Assembly (NCBI GenBank): GCA_949295025.1
Contig: CASFJK010000015.1
Span: 1 to 34,234, forward strand
Length of the DNA stretch: 34,234 nucleotides
Reading direction: 5' to 3'
Source: an uncultured Pseudomonadota bacterium
GTDB lineage: Bacteria; Pseudomonadota; Alphaproteobacteria; RF32; CAG-239
Part shown: positions 7,876 to 16,141 of the stretch, in pieces
Position numbering within the stretch: position 1 is the first letter of the stretch
Layout of the letters: every line of letters starts with the position of its first letter
Translations under genes and position numbers: made by a program
The notes under the pieces: model-generated
The model's database searches: none
Told to the model about the DNA's origin: nothing
What the model saw: the letters and a program-made list of their open reading frames with translations, nothing else

Positions 7876-8948
7876 TCAAACTTTTTAACGGAAATTTTCT
7901 CTACCAATAAAGCATCATCACGGATGGCAATAGGGGTCGTCACCGTCAAATGCTCATCATCTTCTTCACTTTTATAAGATTTTCTTGAAAGTAAAATTTT
8001 TGCAACAAATACACCTTTGCTATCCAGCCAATGAAGTTTTTCCAAATCATCAATCAAAACATCAAGAGCTTTTGATGTCGTGTTTAATTGCAAAATCGGT
8101 GTGAAATTTTCATTGAGGTATAAATCTCCTTTTCCCACCAAAAGTAACGGAGACCAATTGACGTTAAAATCATCTATCTCAATATGACCATTTTTTGCAG
8201 ACCAATCATGCAAAGAAGTTTGAATATTTTCTTTAAAATCAATCTTTCCGATAATAGTACTGTTGACGTAAATTTTATGAATTGTCTGAGTGAGCGGATA
8301 ATCCAATAATCCATTGAGTTTTATATTAGAAATTTCAATCAGTGATTTAAAATAAGGTGCATCCCAATTACCATATTGCCCATATACTCTACTTCCGAGG
8401 AACACAATTTTTTCAACATCAGCCAAATCGGCAATGGAAAAATTATGTAAGGTAAAAGAAAAATCCTTAATTTTTCCGTCATCATCAGCTTCAATAAAAA
8501 ACTCGGGTTTTTTCATGGATAGATTATGAACATTTCCATTCAAACTCAGAAATTGTTTTCCTTCAAACTCAATTTGCAGTTTTTGTGTATCCAGAATGCT
8601 GTTATCAAAACTTATTTTTTCGCAGTTCCACGAGGTATGTGCATATCTGTTATATAATTTAACTTGCTTTATCTCACCTAGCGACAATAAAGGAAAAGCA
8701 TTAAACGAAATTTCATTATAAGCCAAATCCCATCCAAACCGATTAAGTGATTGGATGGAATATACCATTTGTTTTTGAATTTCTGAGATTAAAAATTTTC
8801 TTTGGTAAAAAGCATTTGTAAACAGAAGTGTAAACAAGAACATAACAACAAAAGCACTTACTCCCCACTTCCAAAATGAAGGTGAAGATTTTGCAGTTTC
8901 ATCAGGAAACTGGTTGGCAAAAAGTTCTTGTTTTTCAAACTCTGTCAT
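7872..8948 (-). CDS. DUF2125 domain protein, membrane-anchored
   Basis: Function unknown; DUF2125 proteins are alphaproteobacterial envelope proteins. A single membrane anchor lies near residues 26-45 (KWGVSAFVVMFLFTLLF). A long periplasmic beta-rich region follows, ending in the segment typical of the family: VNWSPLLLVGKGDLYLNENF, then a TPIAIRDDALLVEKI-type terminal strand. The ATG at 8948 is preferred: AAAGGA lies upstream and only seven bases separate it from the plsC stop, so the two are co-transcribed. An earlier in-frame ATG would start inside plsC. Last gene of the ftsE-ftsX operon. The domain call is by resemblance. Confidence 0.7.
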   Translation of the reverse strand: MTEFEKQELFANQFPDETAKSSPSFWKWGVSAFVVMFLFTLLFTNAFYQRKFLISEIQKQMVYSIQSLNRFGWDLAYNEISFNAFPLLSLGEIKQVKLYNRYAHTSWNCEKISFDNSILDTQKLQIEFEGKQFLSLNGNVHNLSMKKPEFFIEADDDGKIKDFSFTLHNFSIADLADVEKIVFLGSRVYGQYGNWDAPYFKSLIEISNIKLNGLLDYPLTQTIHKIYVNSTIIGKIDFKENIQTSLHDWSAKNGHIEIDDFNVNWSPLLLVGKGDLYLNENFTPILQLNTTSKALDVLIDDLEKLHWLDSKGVFVAKILLSRKSYKSEEDDEHLTVTTPIAIRDDALLVEKISVKKFD

Positions 8949-8955
8949 TACAATT

Positions 8956-9717
8956 TTAGTCCTTTTGAGCTTGTTGTAAAAGTTGTTTGGCATGAGGATA
9001 TTTTTCTGCACTTTCGCGATTCAACTCAGCACATTTATCTTCAATGCGTTTTTTGAGCTCAGTCATAAATTCTTTTTTTTCCATGCCTGTCGGAAGTGGC
9101 GGCAAAAATTCAATAATAATTTTGCCCGGATATCTCAAAAAAGAATTTTTAGCCCAAAAAAGCCCTGTATTAATGGCAACGGGAATAACTGGAACATTCA
9201 GATTTTGGTATAAAAAGACCAAGCCGGGTTTGTATTCAGTTGTTTTACCTGGTTTTGTTCTTGTTCCTTCGGGAAAGATAATGATTGGGCGTCCTTGCTT
9301 CATACGGTCTTTGGCATCATGAAGAAGTTTTTTCAAGGTTGCTCCGCCTGCGGCTCTGTTAACAGCAATCATACCATAAAGATGTTGAGCCCATCCAAAC
9401 AATGGAACATAGGTTAGTTCTTTTTTCAAAATAAAAACAGCTTTGGTAATATAAGAAGAAAAACAATAAGTTTCCAAGGCTGATTGGTGTTTTGATGCAT
9501 AAATAACACCTTCTTGGCGAATATATTCTTTCCCTCTGATTTCTACATGTATACCACAAATTTTTAACAAAGAGCAGCACATCGGCATCCAAAATTTATT
9601 CCAAAAAGGCATGGTTGCCTTGCGAGAACACAAGCCGATGAGTGTTCCAATAATGCAGCCAATGGCTAAAGTAGAATAAAAAAGCAAATTAAAAATAAGC
9701 GAACGAATGTAAATCAT
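8956..9717 (-). CDS. plsC: 1-acyl-sn-glycerol-3-phosphate acyltransferase PlsC
   Basis: Transfers an acyl chain to lysophosphatidate to make phosphatidic acid, the second acylation of phospholipid synthesis, at the inner membrane. An N-terminal hydrophobic segment (residues 5-29) anchors it. Acyltransferase block I reads KHQSALET with H77 and Glu82 in the usual Asp position, a variant common in alphaproteobacterial PlsC. Block III is FPEGTRTKPG at 148-157, and VPVIPVAINTG forms block IV. AAGGA ten bases upstream supports the start. It sits six bases after the ElyC-like gene and seven before the DUF2125 gene, inside the ftsE-ftsX operon. Confidence 0.93.
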   Translation of the reverse strand: MIYIRSLIFNLLFYSTLAIGCIIGTLIGLCSRKATMPFWNKFWMPMCCSLLKICGIHVEIRGKEYIRQEGVIYASKHQSALETYCFSSYITKAVFILKKELTYVPLFGWAQHLYGMIAVNRAAGGATLKKLLHDAKDRMKQGRPIIIFPEGTRTKPGKTTEYKPGLVFLYQNLNVPVIPVAINTGLFWAKNSFLRYPGKIIIEFLPPLPTGMEKKEFMTELKKRIEDKCAELNRESAEKYPHAKQLLQQAQKD

Positions 9718-9723
9718 ACTAAA

Positions 9724-10302
9724 CTATCCTTGAATATTGAGGCGGCGCATCAGCCACACATATAAAAATTTATTATACTCGGAAGCAATTAAGCAAAAGC
9801 TTCTGTTTTTGGTCCACCATTCTTTTGCAACATAATTTGAATATACCGGATGCGGAATGATGTTTAATTGAGGATTTTGATATTGAAATTCTTGGATGCT
9901 TCGCGGCATATGATAGTTTGATGTCACTAAGCGAATGGATGAAATATTGTTTTTTCTGAGCCAAGCTTGAGTTTCAATAGCATTTTCAATGGTGTTTGTG
10001 GATTTGTTTTCTAAAGCAATTTGTTTTTGATTTTCTGGTAATGGAAAATCTTGCAAATTGCTTATATCTTGAAGTGAGGTATTTTTCTCAACACCTGATA
10101 TAAAAAGCTTATCGGCAAGTCCGTCATTGAAAAGTTTGACAGCTTCACTGATTCTGTTTCGTCCGCCAGTCAACACGACAATAGCTTGAGTGTGAGTAGA
10201 TGAATCTGTTTGATAATGATTAATATTATAGGCAAAAGCACAAAGACCTCCAACCCATAACATCACCATTATTAAACACGAAACAATAAACAGTTTTTTC
10301 AT
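9724..10302 (-). CDS. YdcF/ElyC/SanA-like DUF218 protein
   Basis: DUF218 proteins are envelope proteins linked in E. coli to peptidoglycan and vancomycin tolerance; the biochemical activity is not settled. A membrane anchor or signal covers residues 4-25. The domain runs from QAIVVLTGGRNRISEA through LADKLFISGVE, ENKSTNTIENA and VTSNYHMPRS to INIIPHPV-like strands, all characteristic. The ATG at 10302 is chosen: AGGA seven bases upstream overlaps the ftsX TAG stop, so the start is coupled to ftsX. 192 residues, shorter than ElyC and close to SanA/YdcF. Alphaproteobacterial genomes often place such a gene after ftsX, so a role in wall remodelling is plausible. Confidence 0.85.
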   Translation of the reverse strand: MKKLFIVSCLIMVMLWVGGLCAFAYNINHYQTDSSTHTQAIVVLTGGRNRISEAVKLFNDGLADKLFISGVEKNTSLQDISNLQDFPLPENQKQIALENKSTNTIENAIETQAWLRKNNISSIRLVTSNYHMPRSIQEFQYQNPQLNIIPHPVYSNYVAKEWWTKNRSFCLIASEYNKFLYVWLMRRLNIQG

Positions 10303-10310
10303 CACAAATC

Positions 10311-11228
10311 CTACATCAATTTTTGTAATGTTTGTTTTACCGTATAATAGGCGGTAAGCATGGCAATGATTGCAGCAAATGCCGGCAAACCGATAATACT
10401 GAGCCAATCAAGAGAAGAAAGTTTTGCCTCGCCGATGATGCCTCCTTCAATTTGGTGCGCTAAAGAAGCAATACCAAAAATTGTTGGAATGGCAATAAGC
10501 AACCCAACCACACCACCTTGAAAAGCCAAAATAGCAGAACGTTTGGCATATTGCTGAGCCACATAAGTATCTTTTGCGCCCATTTGGTGCAAAATTTCAA
10601 TTGTATATTTATGTAAACCCAAACTGGTTTGAGTCGTATAAAAAATGGCGCCGGAAGTAATCATAATCACCAAAGCCAAAATACTCAGAGCCAAAATTTT
10701 TATTCCGTCGGCAAATTGGATAAGCTTATTGAGCCACAATTTGTGATTATCAACAGAAGCCATTGGGGTAGCTTGAGCCAATTTGTAGGCCAAGTCCATA
10801 AAATCTATGTCGACATTGCGTTTCAATTTAACATCAATAATTCTTGGAACCGGCAAATCATCAATGGCAATTCCGTCACCAAGCCATGGTTGAATAAGTT
10901 TTTCCAACTGTTTATCCGTTAAAGGATCAGCTTTTTCAACAAAACTCAAGCTGCGTAAGACATCTAAGGCTTTGTTTTGGTGAGCAATAGTTTCTGCAGC
11001 AGCTTTTTCTGGGTTAACATCTGTTGAAGGCATAATTTGAACGGTCAATGACCCTAAAATACTTTCATTCCAGTTTTGTAACATAGTATTAATTGCCAAA
11101 ACGCCGGAGAGAGTAACTGCAAATAAAAATACGGCAATACCTACCATAATTTGTAAGAACAAACTGGTACTGTTATTTTTTAGAGGAAGCTCTTCATGTC
11201 TGGCAATAAAGTTGGGTTGTTTAGACAT
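10311..11228 (-). CDS. ftsX: Cell division protein FtsX
   Basis: Integral membrane partner of FtsE. FtsEX couples ATP hydrolysis to periplasmic activation of murein hydrolases at the divisome. Four membrane segments are visible: LFLQIMVGIAVFLFAVTLSG, then after a roughly 130-residue periplasmic domain ILALSILALVIMITSG, AFQGGVVGLLIAIPTIFGIA, and LPAFAAIIAMLTAYYTV. The ATG at 11228 (MSKQPNF) lies inside the ftsE 3' end with an eight-base overlap, a normal arrangement for the pair; GGGGGT provides the ribosome site. 305 residues is usual for the family. An M23-type hydrolase, a common FtsEX client class, is encoded elsewhere in the window, but no direct link is shown. Confidence 0.93.
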   Translation of the reverse strand: MSKQPNFIARHEELPLKNNSTSLFLQIMVGIAVFLFAVTLSGVLAINTMLQNWNESILGSLTVQIMPSTDVNPEKAAAETIAHQNKALDVLRSLSFVEKADPLTDKQLEKLIQPWLGDGIAIDDLPVPRIIDVKLKRNVDIDFMDLAYKLAQATPMASVDNHKLWLNKLIQFADGIKILALSILALVIMITSGAIFYTTQTSLGLHKYTIEILHQMGAKDTYVAQQYAKRSAILAFQGGVVGLLIAIPTIFGIASLAHQIEGGIIGEAKLSSLDWLSIIGLPAFAAIIAMLTAYYTVKQTLQKLM

Positions 11229-11946
11229 GGCGTACCCCCATTCCGGTTGGATCATTGGGACCAAAGATTCGCAATCCGCGATTATGTAGATGCAAGCGCG
11301 GATAAGCAAAATCAGAAATCAATTTTTCACTATGAGTTGCAATAACCACAGTTGTTCCGAGTTTATTAAGTTCAACAAACAGTTTCATCAATTTTGGAGC
11401 AATGTCATTGTCAACGTTTCCGGTTGGTTCATCGGCCAACAACAAATCAGGACGGTTAATAACCGCACGAGCAATGGCAACACGTTGTTTTTCACCACCG
11501 GATAATGTTTCAGGAGTCGCTTGGATCGAACGATCAAGTTCAACCCATTGCAAAAGTTCCATCACACGTTTGCGTACTTCACGTTCATCCATGCCGCAAA
11601 CACGCAAGGGAAGAGCCACATTATCAAAAGCAGATAAATGGTCAATAAGACGGAAGTCTTGGAATACGACACCGATTTTACGGCGTAATAAAGCCAAAGA
11701 ATCACGATTGGCAAAATTTACATTTTGCCCAAAAACACTGACCGAGCCGCGGCTTGGTTTTTGTGCCAGATACATCATGCTGAGAAGAGATGTCTTACCG
11801 GCGCCGCTTCTTCCGGTTAAAAAGTGAAAAGATCCTTTGCGAAGAGATAATCTGATGTCGCTCAAAATCTCCGGTCCTTGTCCGTAGCGAATTCCCACGT
11901 TTTGCATTTCAATAATGACATTAGACTTATTGTTTGTAGTCAGCAA
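11221..11946 (-). CDS. ftsE: Cell division ATP-binding protein FtsE
   Basis: ABC-type ATPase of the FtsEX divisome complex. Walker A GRSGAGKT, Q-loop VVFQDFRLI, signature LSGGEKQR, Walker B LLLADEPTGNVD and the H-loop ATHS are all intact; FQDFRLI is typical of FtsE. The start is assigned to a TTG at 11946 because GGGGAG sits seven bases upstream; this gives 241 residues. The open frame continues to another TTG at 12009 with no ribosome site, and the first ATG (11907) would remove the first beta strand. First gene of the envelope operon ftsE-ftsX-elyC-like-plsC-DUF2125, divergent from the zinc-ribbon gene. Confidence 0.93.
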   Translation of the reverse strand: MLTTNNKSNVIIEMQNVGIRYGQGPEILSDIRLSLRKGSFHFLTGRSGAGKTSLLSMMYLAQKPSRGSVSVFGQNVNFANRDSLALLRRKIGVVFQDFRLIDHLSAFDNVALPLRVCGMDEREVRKRVMELLQWVELDRSIQATPETLSGGEKQRVAIARAVINRPDLLLADEPTGNVDNDIAPKLMKLFVELNKLGTTVVIATHSEKLISDFAYPRLHLHNRGLRIFGPNDPTGMGVRHV

Positions 11947-12084
11947 TTGTGCGCTCCCCAAAAAACATTTTTGCTTATCATAAGATATGATATGAAATAG
12001 GTCTACCAAAATATTTTACTAATAAAATGTTTTTTTTCTTTTCTAAAATAATTTTTACGCCTATAGTGCAAAACAGAGGTGAAA

Positions 12085-12948
12085 ATGCTTATTTATTGTC
12101 CAAAATGCAAAACTGGTTATGAAATTGAAGCCGACGTCGTGCCCGAACAAGGGCGTCGCTTGCGTTGCGCTGTCTGTAAAAAAGTTTTCAAATGCATGCC
12201 GGAAGATTTAATTGACGGCTCCAAATTGCGTACGGCAGAGTTTACCGAAGAAGAGAAAAAACATCTGGATGGCAATGGTCATTTGCAAGAAAATATTGTA
12301 TCAGAAACAGAAGATAAGCATGAAAATGTTGAAGAAGAAACATCTTCAACCTCCAAAACCTTGGATGATTTGGCTTCCGAAAATCAATATGTAAAAGACA
12401 TTTTTCAACGTTTATCGGCAGAAACGGAAAGTTTGTTCGAGGCAGATAAAAAAGAACCTCAACATAAATACATTTTTAGCCTCAAAAAAATGTTGGGCGT
12501 AGCCAATCCCAAAAACCTACAATATTATTTATATGGATTTTTGTTCCTCTTGGTTTTGGTGTTGTATTATGCTCGTTATGAAATTGTACGTTCATTTCCA
12601 TCTTTGGCTTCAGTGTATGAAAGCATCGGAATAGAAGCCGTTGTTGCCGGAGAGGGATTAGAGTTTCAAAATGTCACACGTCGAGAATTTGAAGAAGACT
12701 ATGTACCAAAAATTGAGATTAAAGGTTTCATAGCTAATAAAATGGATATAAATATTGATATCCCGCGTATAAAAGTTGAGCTTTTAGATAAAGACGGAAA
12801 ATTAATTCAGGCAGAAACATTCGATTCGGTTATCCCTCTTGTTACACCGAAGGCTCAGATTCCCTTTAGTCATGTTATATCTCGTCCGTCTCCTTTAAGC
12901 AAATATATATATCTGACGTTTATTAGTTCTCCAGCCAATAAAAAGTAA
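12085..12948 (+). CDS. Zinc-ribbon and DUF3426 membrane protein
   Basis: Single-pass membrane protein of unknown function, widespread in Alphaproteobacteria beside ftsEX. An MJ0042-type zinc ribbon occupies residues 1-37, with CPKC (C5, C8) and CAVC (C28, C31) as zinc ligands. An acidic linker follows to about 145, then a membrane segment at 147-163 (YYLYGFLFLLVLVLYYA) and a DUF3426-like domain to the C terminus. The ribbon is predicted cytoplasmic and the C-terminal domain periplasmic. The ATG at 12085 is used; a GTG two codons upstream would overlap the AGAGGT ribosome site. It is followed by a strong terminator and divergent from ftsE. Confidence 0.85.
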   Translation: MLIYCPKCKTGYEIEADVVPEQGRRLRCAVCKKVFKCMPEDLIDGSKLRTAEFTEEEKKHLDGNGHLQENIVSETEDKHENVEEETSSTSKTLDDLASENQYVKDIFQRLSAETESLFEADKKEPQHKYIFSLKKMLGVANPKNLQYYLYGFLFLLVLVLYYARYEIVRSFPSLASVYESIGIEAVVAGEGLEFQNVTRREFEEDYVPKIEIKGFIANKMDINIDIPRIKVELLDKDGKLIQAETFDSVIPLVTPKAQIPFSHVISRPSPLSKYIYLTFISSPANKK

Positions 12949-12955
12949 AATGACA

Positions 12956-12987
12956 AAAAGCTCCGATTTATTTCGGAGCTTTTTTTT
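12956..12987 (+). terminator. Intrinsic terminator after the zinc-ribbon gene
   Basis: AGCTCCGA (12959-12966) pairs with TCGGAGCT (12973-12980) around six bases, followed by seven T's. It insulates the flagellar operon from upstream transcription, although leakage would create a different flgF leader (see findings). Confidence 0.92.
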
Positions 12988-13002
12988 ATGCATTTATTTT
13001 TT

Positions 13003-13020
13003 TTGGCACGCATTTTGCAT
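13003..13020 (+). promoter_or_regulatory. Sigma-54 (RpoN) promoter of the flagellar operon
   Basis: TTGGCACG (13003-13010), four bases, then TTGCA (13015-13019) match the sigma-54 -24/-12 consensus TGGCACG-N4-TTGC exactly. The predicted start is near 13030, about 39 bases before flgF. In alphaproteobacteria such as Caulobacter, basal-body operons of this kind are RpoN- and FlbD-type-activator-dependent, so a sigma-54 activator is expected; no enhancer site was identified. Confidence 0.85.
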
Positions 13021-13068
13021 TATATTCCCCAAATGATTTTAATTATCCAAACTATTGGGGAGAATATA
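13021..13068 (+). promoter_or_regulatory. Inverted repeat enclosing the flgF ribosome site
   Basis: TATATTCCCCAA (13021-13032) is complementary to TTGGGG plus AATATA (13055-13060 and 13063-13068), leaving a two-base bulge AG and a 22-base loop. The right arm contains the flgF Shine-Dalgarno GGGGAG. Most of the left arm lies upstream of the predicted sigma-54 start, so the hairpin could form only in longer read-through RNA. Confidence 0.6.
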
Positions 13069-13821
13069 ATGGATAATACAAAATATGTGGCTTTGTCACG
13101 CCAAATGGCTTTGTGGAAACAGATGGATGTTGTTTCCAACAATATGGCCAATATGAATACATCTGGCTATAAACAAGATGAAGCTATCTTCACATCTTTT
13201 TTGCACCAACCGGAAAACACAGCTCAAGTTCAAGGTTTGGCTGCAAAACCTTTATATTTCACACAAGATTATGCAACATATAAAAACTTTCAAGAAGGCA
13301 TATTGGCAGAAACAGGTAATGATTTAGATGTTGCCATTAAGGGAGATGCTTTTTTTGCCGTTCAAACAGCTGATGGCGAAAAATATACAAGAAAAGGTAA
13401 CTTTTCTTTAGATTCGAATGGCATGTTGGTAACTTCAGAAGGGGATGCTGTTTTATCAGAAGCCAATGAACCGTTTTTCTTTGCCCCGGGTGAGAAAGAA
13501 ATTTCAATTCTGGAAAATGGCGAGGTTTATACCGAAAACGGTTTAATCGGAAAATTAAAAATTGTTAGTTTTGCCGATAATCAAAAATTGCAAAAAGTTG
13601 CAAATACCATGTTCGAAAATGTAGATGGCAATGCCATGGTCATTGGCGAAGATAATATCCGCGTAATGCAAGGCAAATTAGAAAAATCAAATGTAAATTC
13701 AATTGAAGAAATGACCAAGTTGGTCAACTTGCAACGTTCTTATGAATATGTACAACAGATGATAGATGAAGAACATGATCGTCTGTCCAACACAATAACA
13801 GCTTTTGCGCAAATGATTTAA
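13069..13821 (+). CDS. flgF: Flagellar basal-body rod protein FlgF
   Basis: Proximal rod component of the flagellar basal body, exported by the flagellar type III system. The N-terminal rod motif is clear (MDNTKYVALSRQMALWKQMDVVSNNMANMNTSGYK, about residues 1-35). The central domain contains GDAFFAVQTADGEKYTRKGNFSLD. The C-terminal rod helix includes NSIEEMTKLVNLQRSYEYVQQMI. 250 residues is typical. The ATG at 13069 has GGGGAGA seven bases upstream. First gene of the sigma-54-driven operon; the 22-base gap to flgG carries the flgG ribosome site. Confidence 0.95.
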   Translation: MDNTKYVALSRQMALWKQMDVVSNNMANMNTSGYKQDEAIFTSFLHQPENTAQVQGLAAKPLYFTQDYATYKNFQEGILAETGNDLDVAIKGDAFFAVQTADGEKYTRKGNFSLDSNGMLVTSEGDAVLSEANEPFFFAPGEKEISILENGEVYTENGLIGKLKIVSFADNQKLQKVANTMFENVDGNAMVIGEDNIRVMQGKLEKSNVNSIEEMTKLVNLQRSYEYVQQMIDEEHDRLSNTITAFAQMI

Positions 13822-13829
13822 TTTATAAA

Positions 13830-13839
13830 TAGGGAATAA
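13830..13839 (+). promoter_or_regulatory. flgG Shine-Dalgarno region, antisense to two downstream RNA loops
   Basis: TAGGGAATAA, containing the AGGGA ribosome site of flgG, is the exact reverse complement of TTATTCCCTA, which occurs in two hairpin loops at 16160-16169 and 16266-16275. The match with the second loop extends to 11 bases. Confidence 0.7.
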
Positions 13840-13843
13840 AAAA

Positions 13844-14632
13844 ATGAGATCTTTAAATATCGGTGCAACCGGAATGCTGGCACAACAAACCAATGTTGAT
13901 GTAATTTCCAACAACATTGCCAATATGAACACCACGGCATATACCAAACGTCGTGCAGAGTTCAATGATTTGGTTTATCAAAATTATATCCGTCCCGGAG
14001 CTCAATCAACAGCCGGACAAACTATCGTTCCTGCCGGTGTACAATTGGGAACAGGTGTTAGAACCGCTGCTATCTACCGCATTACTGATGGTTATGGTGT
14101 CACCAAAACCGATGCCCCGTTAGATTTAGCCATTCAAGGCCGTGGATATTTTCAAATTGAGCTGCCGGAAGGAAAGGGCACAGCCTATACCAGAGATGGT
14201 GCTTTCCAACAAAACGGCGATGGTGTAATTGTCACTCATGATGGCTATGTTGTTCAACCAGAAATTACCATTCCCGATGATGCCGTAGAGGTCTATGTAA
14301 ATACTTCCGGTGAAGTTTGGGTAAAACAAGATGGCGAAACCGATGAGGTTAATGTCGGCCAATTAGAATTAGCCACTTTTGTTAATGAAGCCGGTTTGGA
14401 AGCCATTGGAAATAACTTATTTACAGAGACTGAAGCTTCAGGTGCCCCGGTTTTAGATAATCCGGATGCAGAAGGTTTTGGTTCAATCTTGCAAGGATAT
14501 TTGCAAACATCAAATGTCAATGCCGTATCCGAAATTACCGAGCTGGTTTCAGCACAACGTGCTTATGAAATGAACTCAAAAATCATTCAAACTTCAGATG
14601 AAATGTTAAGCACAATTAATCAGATGAAGTAA
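13844..14632 (+). CDS. flgG: Flagellar distal rod protein FlgG
   Basis: Forms the distal rod that crosses the periplasm through the P and L rings. It carries the conserved N terminus MRSLNIGATGMLAQQTNVDVISNNIANMNT, the Dx-domain segment LAIQGRGYFQIELPEGKGTAYTRDG, and the C-terminal SNVNAVSEITELVSAQRAYEMNSKIIQTSDEML. The normal family length of about 262 residues indicates an intact gene. AGGGA ten bases upstream is the ribosome site. It is the second gene of the flg operon, and its translation start may be a target of the structured RNA further down the operon. Confidence 0.97.
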   Translation: MRSLNIGATGMLAQQTNVDVISNNIANMNTTAYTKRRAEFNDLVYQNYIRPGAQSTAGQTIVPAGVQLGTGVRTAAIYRITDGYGVTKTDAPLDLAIQGRGYFQIELPEGKGTAYTRDGAFQQNGDGVIVTHDGYVVQPEITIPDDAVEVYVNTSGEVWVKQDGETDEVNVGQLELATFVNEAGLEAIGNNLFTETEASGAPVLDNPDAEGFGSILQGYLQTSNVNAVSEITELVSAQRAYEMNSKIIQTSDEMLSTINQMK

Positions 14633-14647
14633 GTAAGGATTGAATAA

Positions 14648-15355
14648 ATGTTCAAATTTTTGCCTTTCATAGTTTTATCAATCTTTGTTTTAGGAATAAC
14701 TTCAGCCAAAGCCGATGTACAAATTTCTTCCGATGAAGTAGGTGCAGCAATAGTTGAAGAATTTTCTAATCAAGGTTTGGATGAAGATATGGAGTTGGAT
14801 GTTTTTGGCGGGCAAAGCAGCTTTTTTATTCCCCAAGCCAAACAAGCCAAAATAATGATAAGCAACTTAAAATATGATGAAACACAAAATAAGTTTTCTG
14901 CTGACGTGGAAATTTTTGCCGATGGTAAATCTGTCGCTAAAAGTTCGTTAGTCGGAAAATATTACATTATGGAAGAAGTTTATGTTCCGGCTCGCAATAT
15001 TGATAAAGGCGAAATTTTACAAGATGATGATTTGAAAAAAATCAAAATTCGCAGCACGCGTCTCAAACCTATGTATGTTACAGATTTGAGCAAACTAAAA
15101 GGAAAAGAAGTAAAACGCGCCTTAAAATTGGGAAAATTGATTAGTGGCAAAGAAGTCGGAGAGCCTTTGTTGGTTCATAAAAATGATAAAGTAGATTTAA
15201 TTTATAAAACCGATCGTATGCAGATAATAGCCAAAGGCATTGCACAAGAAGATGGTTTCAAAGGTCAAAAGATAGAAGTTGAAAACACTCAAAGTCACAA
15301 AAAAATATATGGCACGGTTATCTCTACAGATACCATAGAGATAGAAAGACAATAA
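14648..15355 (+). CDS. flgA: Flagellar P-ring assembly chaperone FlgA
   Basis: Periplasmic chaperone needed to assemble FlgI into the P ring. A Sec signal peptide covers residues 1-22, ending TSAKA before DV. The C-terminal SAF domain begins near YVPARNIDKGEILQDDDL and runs to the end with LISGKEV, VDLIYKTDRMQIIAKGIAQEDG and GQKIEVENTQSHKKIYGTV. 235 residues is typical. AAGGA nine bases upstream. The partner flgI is not in this window, so P-ring genes must lie elsewhere. Confidence 0.93.
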   Translation: MFKFLPFIVLSIFVLGITSAKADVQISSDEVGAAIVEEFSNQGLDEDMELDVFGGQSSFFIPQAKQAKIMISNLKYDETQNKFSADVEIFADGKSVAKSSLVGKYYIMEEVYVPARNIDKGEILQDDDLKKIKIRSTRLKPMYVTDLSKLKGKEVKRALKLGKLISGKEVGEPLLVHKNDKVDLIYKTDRMQIIAKGIAQEDGFKGQKIEVENTQSHKKIYGTVISTDTIEIERQ

Positions 15356-15369
15356 GGAGAGTAAAGAAA

Positions 15370-16137
15370 ATGATGAAGCAAACATGCAACCCTTTAATAA
15401 AGAGCACAATGGCTTTATTAATGGCCACTTCACTTTCCGGATGTGCAGGTATGTGGGATAGATTAACTTCTGTCGGAGCCGAGCCCAAAATGACCAATAT
15501 TGAAAATCCGGTTGAAGCGGAAGGATATAAACCTGTATCTATGCCTATGCCTGAAGCTCCTGAACAAAAACAATATGCCAATTCTCTCTGGCGTCAAGGC
15601 TCAACAGGTTTCTTTAAAGACCAAAGAGCTTCTAAAGTAGGAGATATTATCACCGTAAATATTGTCGCTAAAGATGCCGCCATTATGGAAAACGAAATGG
15701 AACAAAATCGTGATGATAACTCGGATACCATGGGTATTGGTGCTTTAGCCGGTTTTGAAAAGAATATCAGTACAGTTCTGCCGAGTGATAATAAAATGGA
15801 TGCCTTGGTAGATATTTCTTCCAATAGAGAAATTTCTGCTGATGGAAAGGTTGATCGCCAAGAAAAAATAGATGTTACCATGGCAGCTGTTGTGACACAA
15901 GTTTTGCCAAATGGCAATTTAGTTATTGAAGGCACACAAGAAATCCGCGTGAGCTATGAACTTAGAAGATTAACTGTGAAAGGTATCATTCGCAGAGCCG
16001 ATATCAGTTCCAACAATACCATTCAATCAGACAAAATTGCCGAGTTGAGAGTTTCATATGGTGGCAAGGGTGTTGTTTCTGATGTTCAACAACCAAGATA
16101 TGGACGTCAGTTCTTAGATATCATTGCGCCTTTCTAG
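15370..16137 (+). CDS. flgH: Flagellar L-ring lipoprotein FlgH
   Basis: Outer-membrane L-ring subunit. The signal peptide ends in a lipobox LSGC, so it is lipidated and sent to the outer membrane. FlgH motifs include SLWRQGSTGFFKDQRASKVGDIITVNI and the C-terminal GIIRRADISSNNTIQSDKIAELRVSYGGKG and QPRYGRQFLDIIAPF. Two ATGs in a row (15370, 15373) follow AAGGAG; spacing of ten bases favours the first. The stop is followed four bases later by the first hairpin of the structured RNA. Confidence 0.95.
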   Translation: MMKQTCNPLIKSTMALLMATSLSGCAGMWDRLTSVGAEPKMTNIENPVEAEGYKPVSMPMPEAPEQKQYANSLWRQGSTGFFKDQRASKVGDIITVNIVAKDAAIMENEMEQNRDDNSDTMGIGALAGFEKNISTVLPSDNKMDALVDISSNREISADGKVDRQEKIDVTMAAVVTQVLPNGNLVIEGTQEIRVSYELRRLTVKGIIRRADISSNNTIQSDKIAELRVSYGGKGVVSDVQQPRYGRQFLDIIAPF

Positions 16138-16141
16138 CAAG

